A stretch of DNA of 64,000 bases from Pseudomonadota bacterium (GTDB taxonomy: Bacteria; Pseudomonadota; Alphaproteobacteria; Rhodospirillales; Magnetospirillaceae), in NCBI GenBank assembly GCA_021848545.1, contig JAJZUL010000012.1:1-64000 (forward strand). The letters are read 5' to 3'. The number at the start of each line of letters is the position of its first letter. Positions within the stretch are counted from its first letter, which is position 1. Below the pieces are notes generated by a model. The model did not search any database. It was not told where the DNA came from and saw nothing but the letters and a program-made list of their open reading frames with translations. The position numbers and the translations under genes are program-made. Positions 16,320-24,535 of this stretch are shown here, one piece after another.

Positions 16320-17630
16320 TTACTTCAGCGGAATTTCCTCGTAATCCCCGGCGGCGATATCCGCCGGACGCACCAGGCTGTCGTGGATCACTGCATTGGT
16401 GAACAGCGGTCCGCCCTTTCGGCTCCAATTGACCGTCACCCCGATCTTGCCTTTGCGCTTGTCATCACCGGACGGCGTGAACAGATACAACAGATTCCGG
16501 TGGGTGCGGTCCCACAGGACCTTGTCGGGTTTCCCCACCAGCTCGGGCAGCCGGACGATATCGGCGACGGCGGCGGCCGAGGGCGGCTTCCGCCGCGTGC
16601 CGTCTGGACGAAAGGTGCCGCGCACATGCCGGTCGTTGCGGAAATGCCCGATGGTCGAATCCGCGACCGTCAGCGCCCCGCTCAACGGGTCTTCCCCCTT
16701 GCTCGCCAGGAAATCCAGGATCGGCTGCGACAGAGCGCCGACCACCCGCCGGTCGCCGATGGTGTGGCCGGTCTCCAGCACCTTGCGCGCCCACTGGCCG
16801 AAATCGGCGGTCAGCGCCCCCAGCATGAACTTCACGCTTTCGGCCGAGGCGGCGGCGGCCAGCGGCGGAGGCGCCGACACCCACTTCGACGCGGCCACGC
16901 GCGCCGCATGCAGACCTGTGGCGGTCTTGCCGGGATTGTAGCCGAAACCGGGATCGATCCCTTCGGGCACCTCCACCACCTCGCCGGTGCGGCTGTTGTG
17001 GAACAGGGTGGTCTTGCTGGCGGGCGCGCCGACCTTGCGCTTGCCCGCCTCGTCGGCCGACATCTGGCGCAGCGTGCAGCGGCAGTTCCAGCCGCACGGC
17101 GGCGTATGGTGATCCAGCCACGGATCGTCCAGATGGACGACCGTGCCGTTCCATGCCCGGTGATCCGGCCGGGTCCGATCGTCCATCACCGCGCTGTATT
17201 CGACGTAAGGATGCGTCCCCCGCGTGCGCTCGGCCTGCGCCCATTTGCCGGCGGCGTAGCTCATGCGCAGATTGACGTCGAAGATGGTCTGCAGGCGCCG
17301 CGGCGATCCCAACTGGCTGGTGGGGGCCTTCCCCGGATTCTTCGGGTCCGGCGCCGGCGCGCGACCCCACCACCCCTTGTCCTGCAAGGTCGGGATCAGC
17401 TTGCGCTTGAAGTCGTCGAAGGTGGTGCCGTTGGCCAGCGCGTCCAGCACGGCCGCGTGGACGTCGCCCAGGATGTCGAACCCGGCCGACTTGGCCACCG
17501 TGAACTGGGCGGCGTGCTCCTGTTGCCAGATGTCCAGCCAGTGGAAGGACGGCGCCAGGGCGTGGCCCTTGGCCTTGAAATAGGCGACCGCCTCGTCCGG
17601 CGGCAGCGCCTTCAGCTCAATCCCGCTCAT
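16320..17630 (-). CDS. Head morphogenesis protein gpF / SPP1 gp7 family with extra C-terminal nuclease-like domain
   Basis: A 436-aa protein starting MSGIELKALPPDEAVAYF at 17630, overlapping the portal gene by 14 bp. Residues about 60-230 carry the Phage_Mu_F signature: HPYVEYSAVMDDRTRPDHRAWNGTV, then PPCGWNCRCTLRQMS. The C-terminal 170 residues are not part of classical gpF. With TIGHFRNDRHVRG, DRTHRNLLYLFTPSG and KGKIGVTVNWSRK they look like the phage Barnase-EndoU-ColicinE5/RelE-like nuclease (PBECR) domains sometimes fused to this family. That second call is from memory of the family and is moderate. Confidence 0.83.
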   Translation of the reverse strand: MSGIELKALPPDEAVAYFKAKGHALAPSFHWLDIWQQEHAAQFTVAKSAGFDILGDVHAAVLDALANGTTFDDFKRKLIPTLQDKGWWGRAPAPDPKNPGKAPTSQLGSPRRLQTIFDVNLRMSYAAGKWAQAERTRGTHPYVEYSAVMDDRTRPDHRAWNGTVVHLDDPWLDHHTPPCGWNCRCTLRQMSADEAGKRKVGAPASKTTLFHNSRTGEVVEVPEGIDPGFGYNPGKTATGLHAARVAASKWVSAPPPLAAAASAESVKFMLGALTADFGQWARKVLETGHTIGDRRVVGALSQPILDFLASKGEDPLSGALTVADSTIGHFRNDRHVRGTFRPDGTRRKPPSAAAVADIVRLPELVGKPDKVLWDRTHRNLLYLFTPSGDDKRKGKIGVTVNWSRKGGPLFTNAVIHDSLVRPADIAAGDYEEIPLK

Positions 17631-19275
17631 GGTCCACCGGCTCCGCGTGAACCGGGGCGCCGGTAACGCCGGCCAGCCGGGAGGCGAAGGCCGCCTTGGC
17701 CAGCGTCTCGGCCAGCTTGGCCGGGTCCTGCTTGGCCATCGCTTCGGGCAGGCGCCGCTGGAACTCCTCCAGCGACGAGCACTCATCGGCCAGCGCCGTC
17801 ACCGGATCGATCATCGGCGCCATCATCGGACGCCAGTCGGAAAGGGACTCGGCCATCATCGCGTCCATGGCGTCCGTGACAGGCCTGGCGGCTTGTTGCC
17901 GGGCCTGGGTCGACAGGATGCCTCCGGACGGCGCGGGTTCGGGCTGCAATTCGCCCCCATCCACTCCGCCGATCTGCGGTGCGGCCGTCAGCACCGGCTC
18001 GCCCGGTTCCACCGCCGGAACCCCCAGCTTGTCGGCCAGCCATCCCGCCGGCACCGGGCCGCCCATGGACACGAAGGTCCGCACGTTGTTGACCAGGGCG
18101 GTCAAATCCTCGGAATCCGGCTCGCCCATCACCAGGGTCGGATAGCGCGCCTGCGGCCCCAGATTCAGATCGACCACGGCGCGGACCAGGTCGCGCTCCA
18201 GACAGGCCGCCAGCTGCGCCGCGTCGTCGGCCTGGATGTCGTCGCGCACCGTCTGGTGGGTCTGCGCGGTGCCGGCATAAGGACCGTTTTCGGTGGTGCC
18301 CGTCTGGCCCAGCACCAGCTTGGACAGCTGGGCGTTCCACCAATCCAGCTGGGTCATGTGCGGGCTGGTGCCGGTCGCCGCTCCGGCCTCGACGAACTGG
18401 ATGTCCATGCCGGCCGGGATGATGGCGGCGGCGTCGGCGGCGATCGAGCGCACCGCCCGCAACAGGGTCGCCTTGTCCTCGGCCGTGGCGCCGAACGCGT
18501 ATTTGCCCACCCGCAGGGGATGGCCATAGACCTCCAGAAAGATCGCCCACGCCTTGGCGGAAAAGTTCTGGAACATGTAGGCCCACCCCGCCGGGCGCGC
18601 CAGGCCGCCGCGGATCGGCAGCCCCGACTTGGACCGGTGGATGTGGGTGATGAACCGATAGGGCGGCAACGGCGTGCCGAAATTGCCCCGCGCCAGCTCG
18701 GCCGCCGGCGCCTGGAACGATCCCGGCCCGTCGCCGGGACCGCCCCGCAAAAGAATGGTGCGGCCATCGACCCGGTCGAACTCGAACCATTGCGGGAACC
18801 GGTATTCGATCCGCTCGGGGCGCCAGTCCTTGCCCTGGATGTCCCAGGCGATCTCGCTGACGCTGAACCCCTTGCCGATGGCGTCCAGCACGTCGAACAG
18901 CGCGCCGGTCACCGCCGGCCCTTCCACCACCGCCCGCACCAGATCGGCGGCCTTGCGGCTCATGGCATCGTCGCCGGCGGCCGTCACCGTGATCGGCAGC
19001 GCGGACACCTGCAATCGCCTGGTGCCCAGCACCGCCCGGTAATGCAGGTTCTTTTCCTCCATCGCCTCGGCCAGCCACATCGCCGGGATCAGATTGCCCA
19101 GCTCCGCTTCCCGCAGCATCCCGGCCAGTTTCTGCGGGGTCAGTCCCTCTTCCGGGTGCCCGGCGATGATCGGCCGCAGACCGGTCACGGTCGGCCCGGC
19201 GATATCCTCCGTCAGCGTCGCCGGATCGGGCTTCTTGCCCCCCAGCCATCCCTGCACCGTGTTCCATACGCCCAT
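17617..19275 (-). CDS. Portal protein (DUF935, Mu gp29)
   Basis: A 552-aa protein. The family blocks are LRPIIAGHPEEGLTPQKLAGMLREAELG, WLAEAMEEKNLHYRAVLGTRR, GFSVSEIAWDIQGKDWRPERIEYR, PLRVGKYAFGATAEDKATLLRA and VLGQTGTTENGPYAGTAQTHQTVRDDI. The ATG at 19275 overlaps the terminase stop as TGATG; an upstream GTG at 19281 is less likely. It forms the dodecameric portal through which DNA is packaged. Confidence 0.92.
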   Translation of the reverse strand: MGVWNTVQGWLGGKKPDPATLTEDIAGPTVTGLRPIIAGHPEEGLTPQKLAGMLREAELGNLIPAMWLAEAMEEKNLHYRAVLGTRRLQVSALPITVTAAGDDAMSRKAADLVRAVVEGPAVTGALFDVLDAIGKGFSVSEIAWDIQGKDWRPERIEYRFPQWFEFDRVDGRTILLRGGPGDGPGSFQAPAAELARGNFGTPLPPYRFITHIHRSKSGLPIRGGLARPAGWAYMFQNFSAKAWAIFLEVYGHPLRVGKYAFGATAEDKATLLRAVRSIAADAAAIIPAGMDIQFVEAGAATGTSPHMTQLDWWNAQLSKLVLGQTGTTENGPYAGTAQTHQTVRDDIQADDAAQLAACLERDLVRAVVDLNLGPQARYPTLVMGEPDSEDLTALVNNVRTFVSMGGPVPAGWLADKLGVPAVEPGEPVLTAAPQIGGVDGGELQPEPAPSGGILSTQARQQAARPVTDAMDAMMAESLSDWRPMMAPMIDPVTALADECSSLEEFQRRLPEAMAKQDPAKLAETLAKAAFASRLAGVTGAPVHAEPVDHERD

Positions 19276-20795
19276 CACCACCCTCCCGCGCCGAAGCCCA
19301 GCCCGCGCCGTGTATCCTCTTCGTCTTCATCCGGCCGATGGAACGATCCCCGCGCCGGCGGCGTCTCCGCCGCGCTCAGGTAATCGTACTCGGCCACCGG
19401 CTGGCGGCTGGCGAACAGAGCCAGCGCGCCGGCCACCGCCGAATCGCCGTGTCGCTGCTTGCCGTCGCGGCCCTTGGACCGTTCGGTCGGCCGCGCCACG
19501 CCCTTGTCCATCACCAGGTCGCGATGGTCGGCCAGCACGTCGGCGTCTTTGGGGACGACGATGGTCCGATCCTCATAGGCGGCTTTGTAGGGCGGCATGT
19601 TGGCCCGGTACCATTCGACGGTCAGCATCACCCGTTGAATGCAGCCGCCGTAGCGCTGCATGGCCCGCTCGGCCAGATACTGGCCGTTGCCCCGCGCATC
19701 CAGCGCGCCGCCGCCGAAGCGCGGCAGCCGGTCGCAGATATGGATCAGAACCTGTTCCTGCTGGCGGAACGGGATGTTGCGCAGCTCCACCAGGAACGGC
19801 GTGCGACGGTCCAGCATCCGGGTGATCTGCACCGGCCAGATCACCGTCAGATCGCCGTTGCGGCCGAAATCCTCGCCGAAGAAGCTGGTCAGATCGGGAT
19901 CGAGACCGGCCAGCACCGGGTCCAGATGGGTTTCGCACCATGCCCTTGCCTCCGCCTCGCGCAGGTGATCGGGCAGACGTTCGAATGAATTGGGCATCTC
20001 CCAGCGCAGCACCGGCAGGGCCGCGTCCATGCAGCCTTCGACCAGGGCGCCCGACAGGAACGCGCCGCCGCCCTCGCGCGGAATGCAGAACAATTCCTCG
20101 TCCGCGCCGTCGCCGTAAAAGGCGATGATCTCGGCCCGCCACTTGGCCTGCGCCGCCATCGACCATTTCCGCCCCTTGACCTTGCAGATGCGCTTGTACA
20201 GGCCGTCGGCCAGGGCGTCGTCGAAGGTGCAGCGCTCCAGATGATAGGGCAGGCGCCCGGCGCGGATATCGGTGACCAGCTCGTTGAAGGGATTTTCGGC
20301 GCCGTCATGGGTGGACACCACCACCACCTTGCCGCCCCAGATCAGCAGGGCGAAGGCGGCCTTTAAAAGCTCTTTCAAATCGTCGTGAAAGGCCGCTTCG
20401 TCGATCATCACCAGACCCTGCATGCCGCGCAGGGACCGGGGACGGGACGGCAACGCCAGCACCTTGAACCCGCTGGCGAAGGTCACCCGGAACGCCTTGA
20501 TGCTGTTCTCGCCGTCATCGAACAGCACCTCTTCGACCGAATCGGCGGCCGCGCTGAACGCCTTTCCCCATTCGCCGACATAATCGATGAACTCGCGGGC
20601 CATCTCCAGATTGTAGCCGATATAGAAAACGTCCTGGCCGCCGGCCGATTTCTGCGCCGCCGCCGTCAGCACGGCCACCGCGCCCAGCGACCAGGAATAG
20701 CCGGTCCGGCGCGACTTCTCGACGACGGTGACCGCATGGGCCGACACCGACGCCGTCAGCCGCTGTTGATAGGCCAGAAAAACGGGTGCGCCCAT
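19275..20795 (-). CDS. Terminase large subunit (Mu gp28-like)
   Basis: A 506-aa packaging ATPase/nuclease. Start at MGAPVFLAYQQRL (20795), which overlaps the small-subunit stop as TGATG. Residues 26-34 (EKSRRTGYS) are the Walker A-like site and 130-135 (MIDEAA) the Walker B and catalytic Glu, followed by a coupling motif (VVVSTHDG). In the C-terminal half, FFGEDFGRNGDLTVIW supplies acidic residues of the RNase H-like nuclease. Together with DUF3486 it cuts and packages host-linked phage DNA. Confidence 0.92.
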   Translation of the reverse strand: MGAPVFLAYQQRLTASVSAHAVTVVEKSRRTGYSWSLGAVAVLTAAAQKSAGGQDVFYIGYNLEMAREFIDYVGEWGKAFSAAADSVEEVLFDDGENSIKAFRVTFASGFKVLALPSRPRSLRGMQGLVMIDEAAFHDDLKELLKAAFALLIWGGKVVVVSTHDGAENPFNELVTDIRAGRLPYHLERCTFDDALADGLYKRICKVKGRKWSMAAQAKWRAEIIAFYGDGADEELFCIPREGGGAFLSGALVEGCMDAALPVLRWEMPNSFERLPDHLREAEARAWCETHLDPVLAGLDPDLTSFFGEDFGRNGDLTVIWPVQITRMLDRRTPFLVELRNIPFRQQEQVLIHICDRLPRFGGGALDARGNGQYLAERAMQRYGGCIQRVMLTVEWYRANMPPYKAAYEDRTIVVPKDADVLADHRDLVMDKGVARPTERSKGRDGKQRHGDSAVAGALALFASRQPVAEYDYLSAAETPPARGSFHRPDEDEEDTRRGLGFGAGGW

Positions 20796-21409
20796 CAGCC
20801 CACCCCCAGAATCGCGCCCTTGATCCGCTCCACCAGCTCGGACGACAGCCCGGCGCCCTTGGCCACCCCTTCGGCCTTGCGCGCCGCCTCGGCCGCCGCC
20901 TCCTTGCGGATCTGCGCGCGCAGATCCGCGTGGGTCTTTTTGGCGCCTTCCACCTGGCGCAGAGCGGTGGCCAGCATCATCGCCGCCTTGGGGTCGATCG
21001 TGATCGGCGGCCCGTCTTCGCCGTCCTCGGCCTGGGCCGCCGCCATGAAAACGTCGTTGACTGCGATATGCAGCATTTGGAAATTGGCGAGGGCCAGTTT
21101 GTGTTCCCCCGAATCGCCCAGTTCCTTGCCCAGCACCTCGGCCACCATTCGCGACTGGCGCATCTTGTCGGCGGCCTTGCGGGCCGTCGTCAGATAGCGG
21201 TGCAGCCCGGATCGGCTGGGCACCTCCTCGGGCGCCAGTGCCACGCCCACTTCCGCCAATTCGGGGGGGACCAGGGCGCCGGCGCCGGACGCCAGCGCTT
21301 CCAGATGCGCCACCAGATCGTCCAGCTTGTACTTGCGGTCGAACCACACGCGGGCCAGCGCCTCGCGCAAGGGGGCTGGCAGTCGTTCGGTCTTGCCGGC
21401 CATTCCCAT
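20795..21409 (-). CDS. DUF3486 protein, probable small terminase (Mu gp27-like)
   Basis: A 204-aa protein starting MGMAGKTERLPAPLREALARVWFDRKYKLDD at 21409. The blocks VPSRSGLHRYLTTARKAADKMRQSRMVAEVLG and NFQMLHIAVNDVF are those of DUF3486. The N-terminal helix-turn-helix-like region fits DNA recognition by a small terminase. It lies directly before the large subunit. Confidence 0.85.
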   Translation of the reverse strand: MGMAGKTERLPAPLREALARVWFDRKYKLDDLVAHLEALASGAGALVPPELAEVGVALAPEEVPSRSGLHRYLTTARKAADKMRQSRMVAEVLGKELGDSGEHKLALANFQMLHIAVNDVFMAAAQAEDGEDGPPITIDPKAAMMLATALRQVEGAKKTHADLRAQIRKEAAAEAARKAEGVAKGAGLSSELVERIKGAILGVG

Positions 21410-21411
21410 GG

Positions 21412-21711
21412 TCAGCGATCCCAGCGGGATCGTTCGACGCCGGCGACCTCGATCCGGCCATGGGCGGCATCCTCGCCGCGCGGAGTCGTGATCCGCGCCA
21501 CCCGCAAGGTTCCGAACCAATGTTCGGAGATGCATCCCATCTCGCGCAAATGGTCCAGGTCGCCCCTGACGTCGTCGCGGCTATCGCGGGTAAACCCGCC
21601 TTGCTGGACCGCGCGCCAGATGTTGCTCTCGTTGGCCTCGCCATCCACCTCGACCAGCAGGCGCAGGATGAACAGCCGTCGCGACCCGATCCAATCGTCA
21701 CGGAAGCTCAT
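21412..21711 (-). CDS. VpaChn25_0724-type phage protein (Mu gp26-like winged helix)
   Basis: A 99-aa protein with a winged-helix-like layout: RRLFILRLLVEVDGEANESNIWRAVQ, a second helix with RDDVRGDLDHLREMGCIS, a beta wing, and the ending GRIEVAGVERSRW. This matches the small conserved protein found just upstream of DUF3486 in Mu-like phages. Function unknown. Confidence 0.78.
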   Translation of the reverse strand: MSFRDDWIGSRRLFILRLLVEVDGEANESNIWRAVQQGGFTRDSRDDVRGDLDHLREMGCISEHWFGTLRVARITTPRGEDAAHGRIEVAGVERSRWDR

Positions 21712-22103
21712 GGTTGATTGCCTTTCAAATGGTGATCCACCAGGGAGTTAAGGGGGCGCTCGATGCGGGCCAGCACGGCCCTTACGCCTTCCAGGGTGGC
21801 GCCCAGCGCCTTGACACTGCCTTCCACCGCGGCGACGCGGTTGGTCAGATCGGCAAGATCGTGATGGTCGGGCAGGTGCTCGATATCCGCGCGGATGCGG
21901 GCGAAGCGCACGTCGCCGTCCGCCAGCCGGCGTTCCAGCTCCTCGTGCACCTCTTCGTGATCGACCTTGGCCTGGGCCAATTCGGACTTGACGACGGCGC
22001 GCATCCCCCAATTGATCCAGGTCACCACCGCGACGCATAGCGCCGAGACCAGCTCGAACCCGAATTGCGCGACCTCGACCCAATCGGTATGCGCCTCGAT
22101 CAC
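21708..22103 (-). CDS. DUF2730-like membrane-anchored coiled-coil protein (Mu gp25-like)
   Basis: About 131 aa from a GTG at 22103 that overlaps the zinc-finger gene stop as GTGA. It has an N-terminal membrane segment (FELVSALCVAVVTWINWGM), then heptad-rich helices (VKSELAQAKVDHEEVHEELERRLADG and VAAVEGSVKALGATLEGVRAVLARI). This layout is the DUF2730 family of Mu-like phages. It may be a spanin-like or tethering protein; the role is unknown. Confidence 0.72.
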   Translation of the reverse strand: MIEAHTDWVEVAQFGFELVSALCVAVVTWINWGMRAVVKSELAQAKVDHEEVHEELERRLADGDVRFARIRADIEHLPDHHDLADLTNRVAAVEGSVKALGATLEGVRAVLARIERPLNSLVDHHLKGNQP

Positions 22104-22357
22104 CGAAACCCCCTGGTCAGCTCGCGGGCGCAAACCCCGCATGTGTTGGTCCCCGGCACCGCGTCCCGTCTGGCCTGGGGGATTTCCTCGCCGCAACTGA
22201 CGCAGACGCCGGGGCCATCGCCCTCCGGGCGCGCAGGCGCCCAATTCGACGATTTGGCGGCCTCCGCCGCCACGCGCCTGCGTCTCCGGTGCGCCGCGAT
22301 GGCGGCGGCACGGGCCGACTCTTCCCGCGCCGCCGCGTCGTCACACCAGTCAGGCAC
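22100..22357 (-). CDS. TraR/DksA-type zinc-finger protein
   Basis: About 85 aa from a GTG at 22357 (VPDWCDDAAAREESARAAAIAAH). The C-terminus has a four-Cys zinc site, CVSCGEEIP...CGVCARELTRG, with the RDAVPGTNTC segment of phage DksA/TraR homologues. These bind RNA polymerase in the secondary channel. The middle (SNWAPARPEGDG) is encoded by a two-hairpin palindromic repeat (22227-22271), so about 15 residues may be an insertion. Confidence 0.75.
   Translation of the reverse strand: MPDWCDDAAAREESARAAAIAAHRRRRRVAAEAAKSSNWAPARPEGDGPGVCVSCGEEIPQARRDAVPGTNTCGVCARELTRGFR
22227..22271. repeat. Two-hairpin palindromic element, copy 3 (within the TraR/DksA gene)
   Basis: GGGCGC-GCAG-GCGCCC (22227-22242), a 13-nt spacer and GGCGGC-CTCC-GCCGCC (22256-22271). 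It lies inside coding sequence and is read in frame as part of the zinc-finger protein. Confidence 0.78.
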
Positions 22358-22577
22358 CGGGGGCGGCCGGCACGGGATCGGCGGACGAACTCGTCCCCTG
22401 CACCTGGGCATGGATGGCGGCCATGGCCAGGGTCATCTGTCGCCATTCGGCGGCGGTGGGGTCGCGGTTTTCGGCCGCCATGGTCTGGATCGCCTCATAG
22501 GCGGCGATGGCCTCGGGGATGGACTTCAGGACACCGCTGAAGACGGCGACCAGGATGGAGACGGTAACCGGGTCCAT
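22350..22577 (-). CDS. Small hydrophobic-N-terminus protein, unknown
   Basis: A 75-aa protein starting MDPVTVSILVAVFSGVLKSIPEAI. It has one possible membrane or amphipathic segment, then a helix and a Ser/Pro/Ala tail. It starts at the stop of the lipoprotein gene, within the lysis/middle region. I recognise no family. Confidence 0.55.
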   Translation of the reverse strand: MDPVTVSILVAVFSGVLKSIPEAIAAYEAIQTMAAENRDPTAAEWRQMTLAMAAIHAQVQGTSSSADPVPAAPGA

Positions 22578-22954
22578 TACACGATTCCTTTCGAATGCAG
22601 CAGGGCGACAAGGGCGGAGATACCGTCCTGGGCGGCGGAAAGCGCCGCCGCCTCGGCGGCTTTGCCGCCAGACTCTTTGAACTGGGCGCCTGCGCGCCCC
22701 CCGGCCGACTGGCCGGACTGGACGGCCTTCTGGGCCGCGACCAGGGCGTCATAGGCGACAGTGTCCGCCTTGCGGATCGCCTCGACCGTGCCGGGATCGG
22801 CGTGGGGCGAGACGGTATAGGCCAGCTCGGCCCGCGCGGCGGTGGCATAGGCGCCTTCCAGCGCATAGACCGTCTGGGCCGGCGTCTTCGGCACCGCGAT
22901 GGCGGAGCAGGCGACCAGGCCCAGGGCCAGGATCAGGGCGAGCGCCTTACGCAT
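22577..22954 (-). CDS. Putative phage lipoprotein (Rz1-like position)
   Basis: A 125-aa protein, MRKALALILALGLVACSAIAVPKTPAQTVYALEGAYATAARA. The lipobox LVAC (Cys at about 16) predicts a short-signal outer-membrane lipoprotein, followed by a helical domain. It overlaps the end of the membrane protein gene by 8 bp. Position after the endolysin and membrane protein suggests an outer-membrane lysis factor. The segment GRAGAQFKESGGKAAE is encoded by a palindromic element, 22655-22699. Confidence 0.65.
   Translation of the reverse strand: MRKALALILALGLVACSAIAVPKTPAQTVYALEGAYATAARAELAYTVSPHADPGTVEAIRKADTVAYDALVAAQKAVQSGQSAGGRAGAQFKESGGKAAEAAALSAAQDGISALVALLHSKGIV
22655..22699. repeat. Two-hairpin palindromic element, copy 4 (inverted, within the lipoprotein gene)
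   Basis: GGCGGC-TTT-GCCGCC (22655-22669), the 14-nt spacer AGACTCTTTGAACT and GGGCGC-CTGC-GCGCCC (22684-22699). Opposite orientation to the other copies and inside coding sequence. Confidence 0.78.
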
Positions 22955-23429
22955 TGGTCGCGCCTCCCGTCTGGGCCGGCGCCGGATCGGCCACCGGAGT
23001 GGGGTCCGCCGCGACCGTCTTGGCCGGCATCGCCACCGCGACCTTGGTGGCGGCGTCGCGCAGCTTCGGCACCAGCTCGTCATGGATCGACTGGACGGTA
23101 TGCAGGGCGTCGGTGACGAAGTGGGCCAGACCGACCAGATCATCGGGCGCGGCGGGAATTTTCAGGGTGCCGATAGCCGAAACGCCCTCGGGGAGCGCCG
23201 GCATGACCGTTTCCGCCTCGGCGGCGATGGCGGTCAGCTTGGGGAAATCGGCCTTGAAAACGGGCGAATCGGTGACCACCCGCAGCAGGATGCCGCCGGC
23301 CGTCCAGACGGTGACGGCCGTGCCGGCCCAGGCCAGCGCGTGGGCGGGGTCGAGGGTAAGGCCGGCCATCGAGGCCGCGCCCATGATCAGGTTGAAGATG
23401 ATGGTGCGATAGCCTTTAAGGCTGGTCAT
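22947..23429 (-). CDS. Holin-like membrane protein
   Basis: A 160-aa protein. Residues 8-50 hold two hydrophobic segments (TIIFNLIMGAASMAGLTL and ALAWAGTAVTVWTAGGILL) separated by a short turn. A soluble helical domain and a Pro/Ala tail follow. It overlaps the end of the lipase gene by 14 bp and lies just downstream of the endolysin, where holins or pinholins are found. The holin role is inferred from topology and neighbours only. Confidence 0.6.
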   Translation of the reverse strand: MTSLKGYRTIIFNLIMGAASMAGLTLDPAHALAWAGTAVTVWTAGGILLRVVTDSPVFKADFPKLTAIAAEAETVMPALPEGVSAIGTLKIPAAPDDLVGLAHFVTDALHTVQSIHDELVPKLRDAATKVAVAMPAKTVAADPTPVADPAPAQTGGATNA

Positions 23430-23988
23430 GGCGTATCTCCAGGGCGGCGATGTAGTTGTCGATTTCGTGGTCGCCCAGCCACGATTGCGCCCGGCCCAGA
23501 TGGATCAGCGGGCGCGGCTGCCGGAAATCGGGCGGCAGGGTGGGGACGATATCCACGCCCAGGCGGTACAGATGGGCCGGACCAGACAGGTGCAGTGACC
23601 CGGCGCGCGGCGCCCCGAACGCATAAACGGAACGCGTCCGGTCCCGCTGCCAGTGGTCCAGCATCGCCGCCGTGATCAGCGCCAGCGCGCCGCCCAGCGA
23701 ATGCCCGGTGACGACCTGGATCGGGCCACTCGCGCGGATCGCGTGCAGCGCGCCCCGCACCGGCCACAGGAATCCCGCCGGCACCTCGGCGGCCAGCTCC
23801 GGCGCCCAGTGGGGTGCGACCGCCTCGACATCGGCCAGCAGGGTGGTGACATCGTCGGTCCCGGCGATCGCCAGCACCCTGCCGATATCGGTGTCCCGCA
23901 CGATGGCGCGAAAGGCGCCGACATCGATGTCATGCGGCGCGCTGTAAGCGGCCTTCGAAAGCTGCGCGCAAAGCAGGGCGGCGGTCAT
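23416..23988 (-). CDS. Class 3 lipase / alpha-beta hydrolase in the lysis cassette
   Basis: A 190-aa protein from MTAALLCAQLSKAAYS at 23988. The nucleophile elbow GHSLGG (Ser about 97), the preceding strand IQVVT, the following helix ALALITAAM, the acid in GVDIVPTLPPDF and a C-terminal His in GDHEIDNYI form a complete class-3 lipase triad. The IAGTDD segment is the oxyanion-side loop. It follows the endolysin after 1 bp and overlaps the holin-like gene. A role in degrading membrane lipid or another envelope ester during lysis is inferred; no signal peptide is visible. Confidence 0.82.
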   Translation of the reverse strand: MTAALLCAQLSKAAYSAPHDIDVGAFRAIVRDTDIGRVLAIAGTDDVTTLLADVEAVAPHWAPELAAEVPAGFLWPVRGALHAIRASGPIQVVTGHSLGGALALITAAMLDHWQRDRTRSVYAFGAPRAGSLHLSGPAHLYRLGVDIVPTLPPDFRQPRPLIHLGRAQSWLGDHEIDNYIAALEIRHDQP

Positions 23989-23989
23989 G

Positions 23990-24433
23990 TCAGCCCTCGA
24001 ACTGGGCGAAGGCCGCGTCAAGTCCGGCTCCGATGATCTCGGCCGGATAGGGCATCACCCCGTTTTCGAAGGTGCAGAGCGCCCGGAACAGGGTGTCGGC
24101 AAGGTCGCGGGTAAAGGATGCGATCGCCTCGTCCGCGCCGATTCCGGCGCCGTCCGCGACAAAGCGGATATAGGCGTCGGTGTCGTTCTCGTTCGGCGGG
24201 GCGTAGGTCGAGACCAGCGCGCGGATCGTGTGCTGCCCACGGACGAAGTGGGTGTGCAGGTCGATGATCACGGCGCGGATGCCGTGCATGTCGGTATCGA
24301 AGACGCAGAAACCGTCCCCGTCGTGGCCGGTCAATCCCTCCCACGGCACGTCGGGAGAAAAGCGCAGATTGCCGGGATTGCGATTGCGCAAGCCCCGCGT
24401 GTCACGGGGGATCAGATCGGGGGCCTCGGACAT
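23990..24433 (-). CDS. Probable endolysin (structural protein P5 / lysozyme-like)
   Basis: A 147-aa protein: the start PRDTRGLRNRNPGNLRF, the GDGFCVFDTDMHGIRAVIIDLHTHF box and YAPPNENDTDAYIRFVA. This RNRNPGN pattern belongs to phage lysozyme-like proteins annotated as structural protein P5 or muraminidase-like. It has no signal peptide, so it needs the neighbouring holin-like protein. It is the first gene after the Mor/C activator, which in Mu is the position of the late lysis promoter. Confidence 0.72.
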   Translation of the reverse strand: MSEAPDLIPRDTRGLRNRNPGNLRFSPDVPWEGLTGHDGDGFCVFDTDMHGIRAVIIDLHTHFVRGQHTIRALVSTYAPPNENDTDAYIRFVADGAGIGADEAIASFTRDLADTLFRALCTFENGVMPYPAEIIGAGLDAAFAQFEG

Positions 24434-24535
24434 GGGGTCGCTCCGGTTGCGATAACCGAAGCCACCCTATGCGCGGGCGAAGTGTCAGGGAGGGGTGAAC
24501 GGGATCAGGGGGGTCGCCCTGAATGCATGCCGACC
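24434..24535 (-). promoter_or_regulatory. Candidate late-promoter region with a dyad
   Basis: This 102-bp gap separates the activator gene from the endolysin. It contains CGGTTGCGATAACCG (24444-24458), a 5-bp-arm dyad of the kind bound by Mor/C activators. A CTGACA hexamer lies further upstream. In Mu a C-dependent promoter lies at this spot. The assignment is by analogy and weak. Confidence 0.35.

Noticed and set aside
22577-22954. Rz1 spanin assignment for the lipoprotein
   Set aside because: It has a lipobox but no nested Rz partner or proline-rich short mature part; kept as an uncharacterised lipoprotein.
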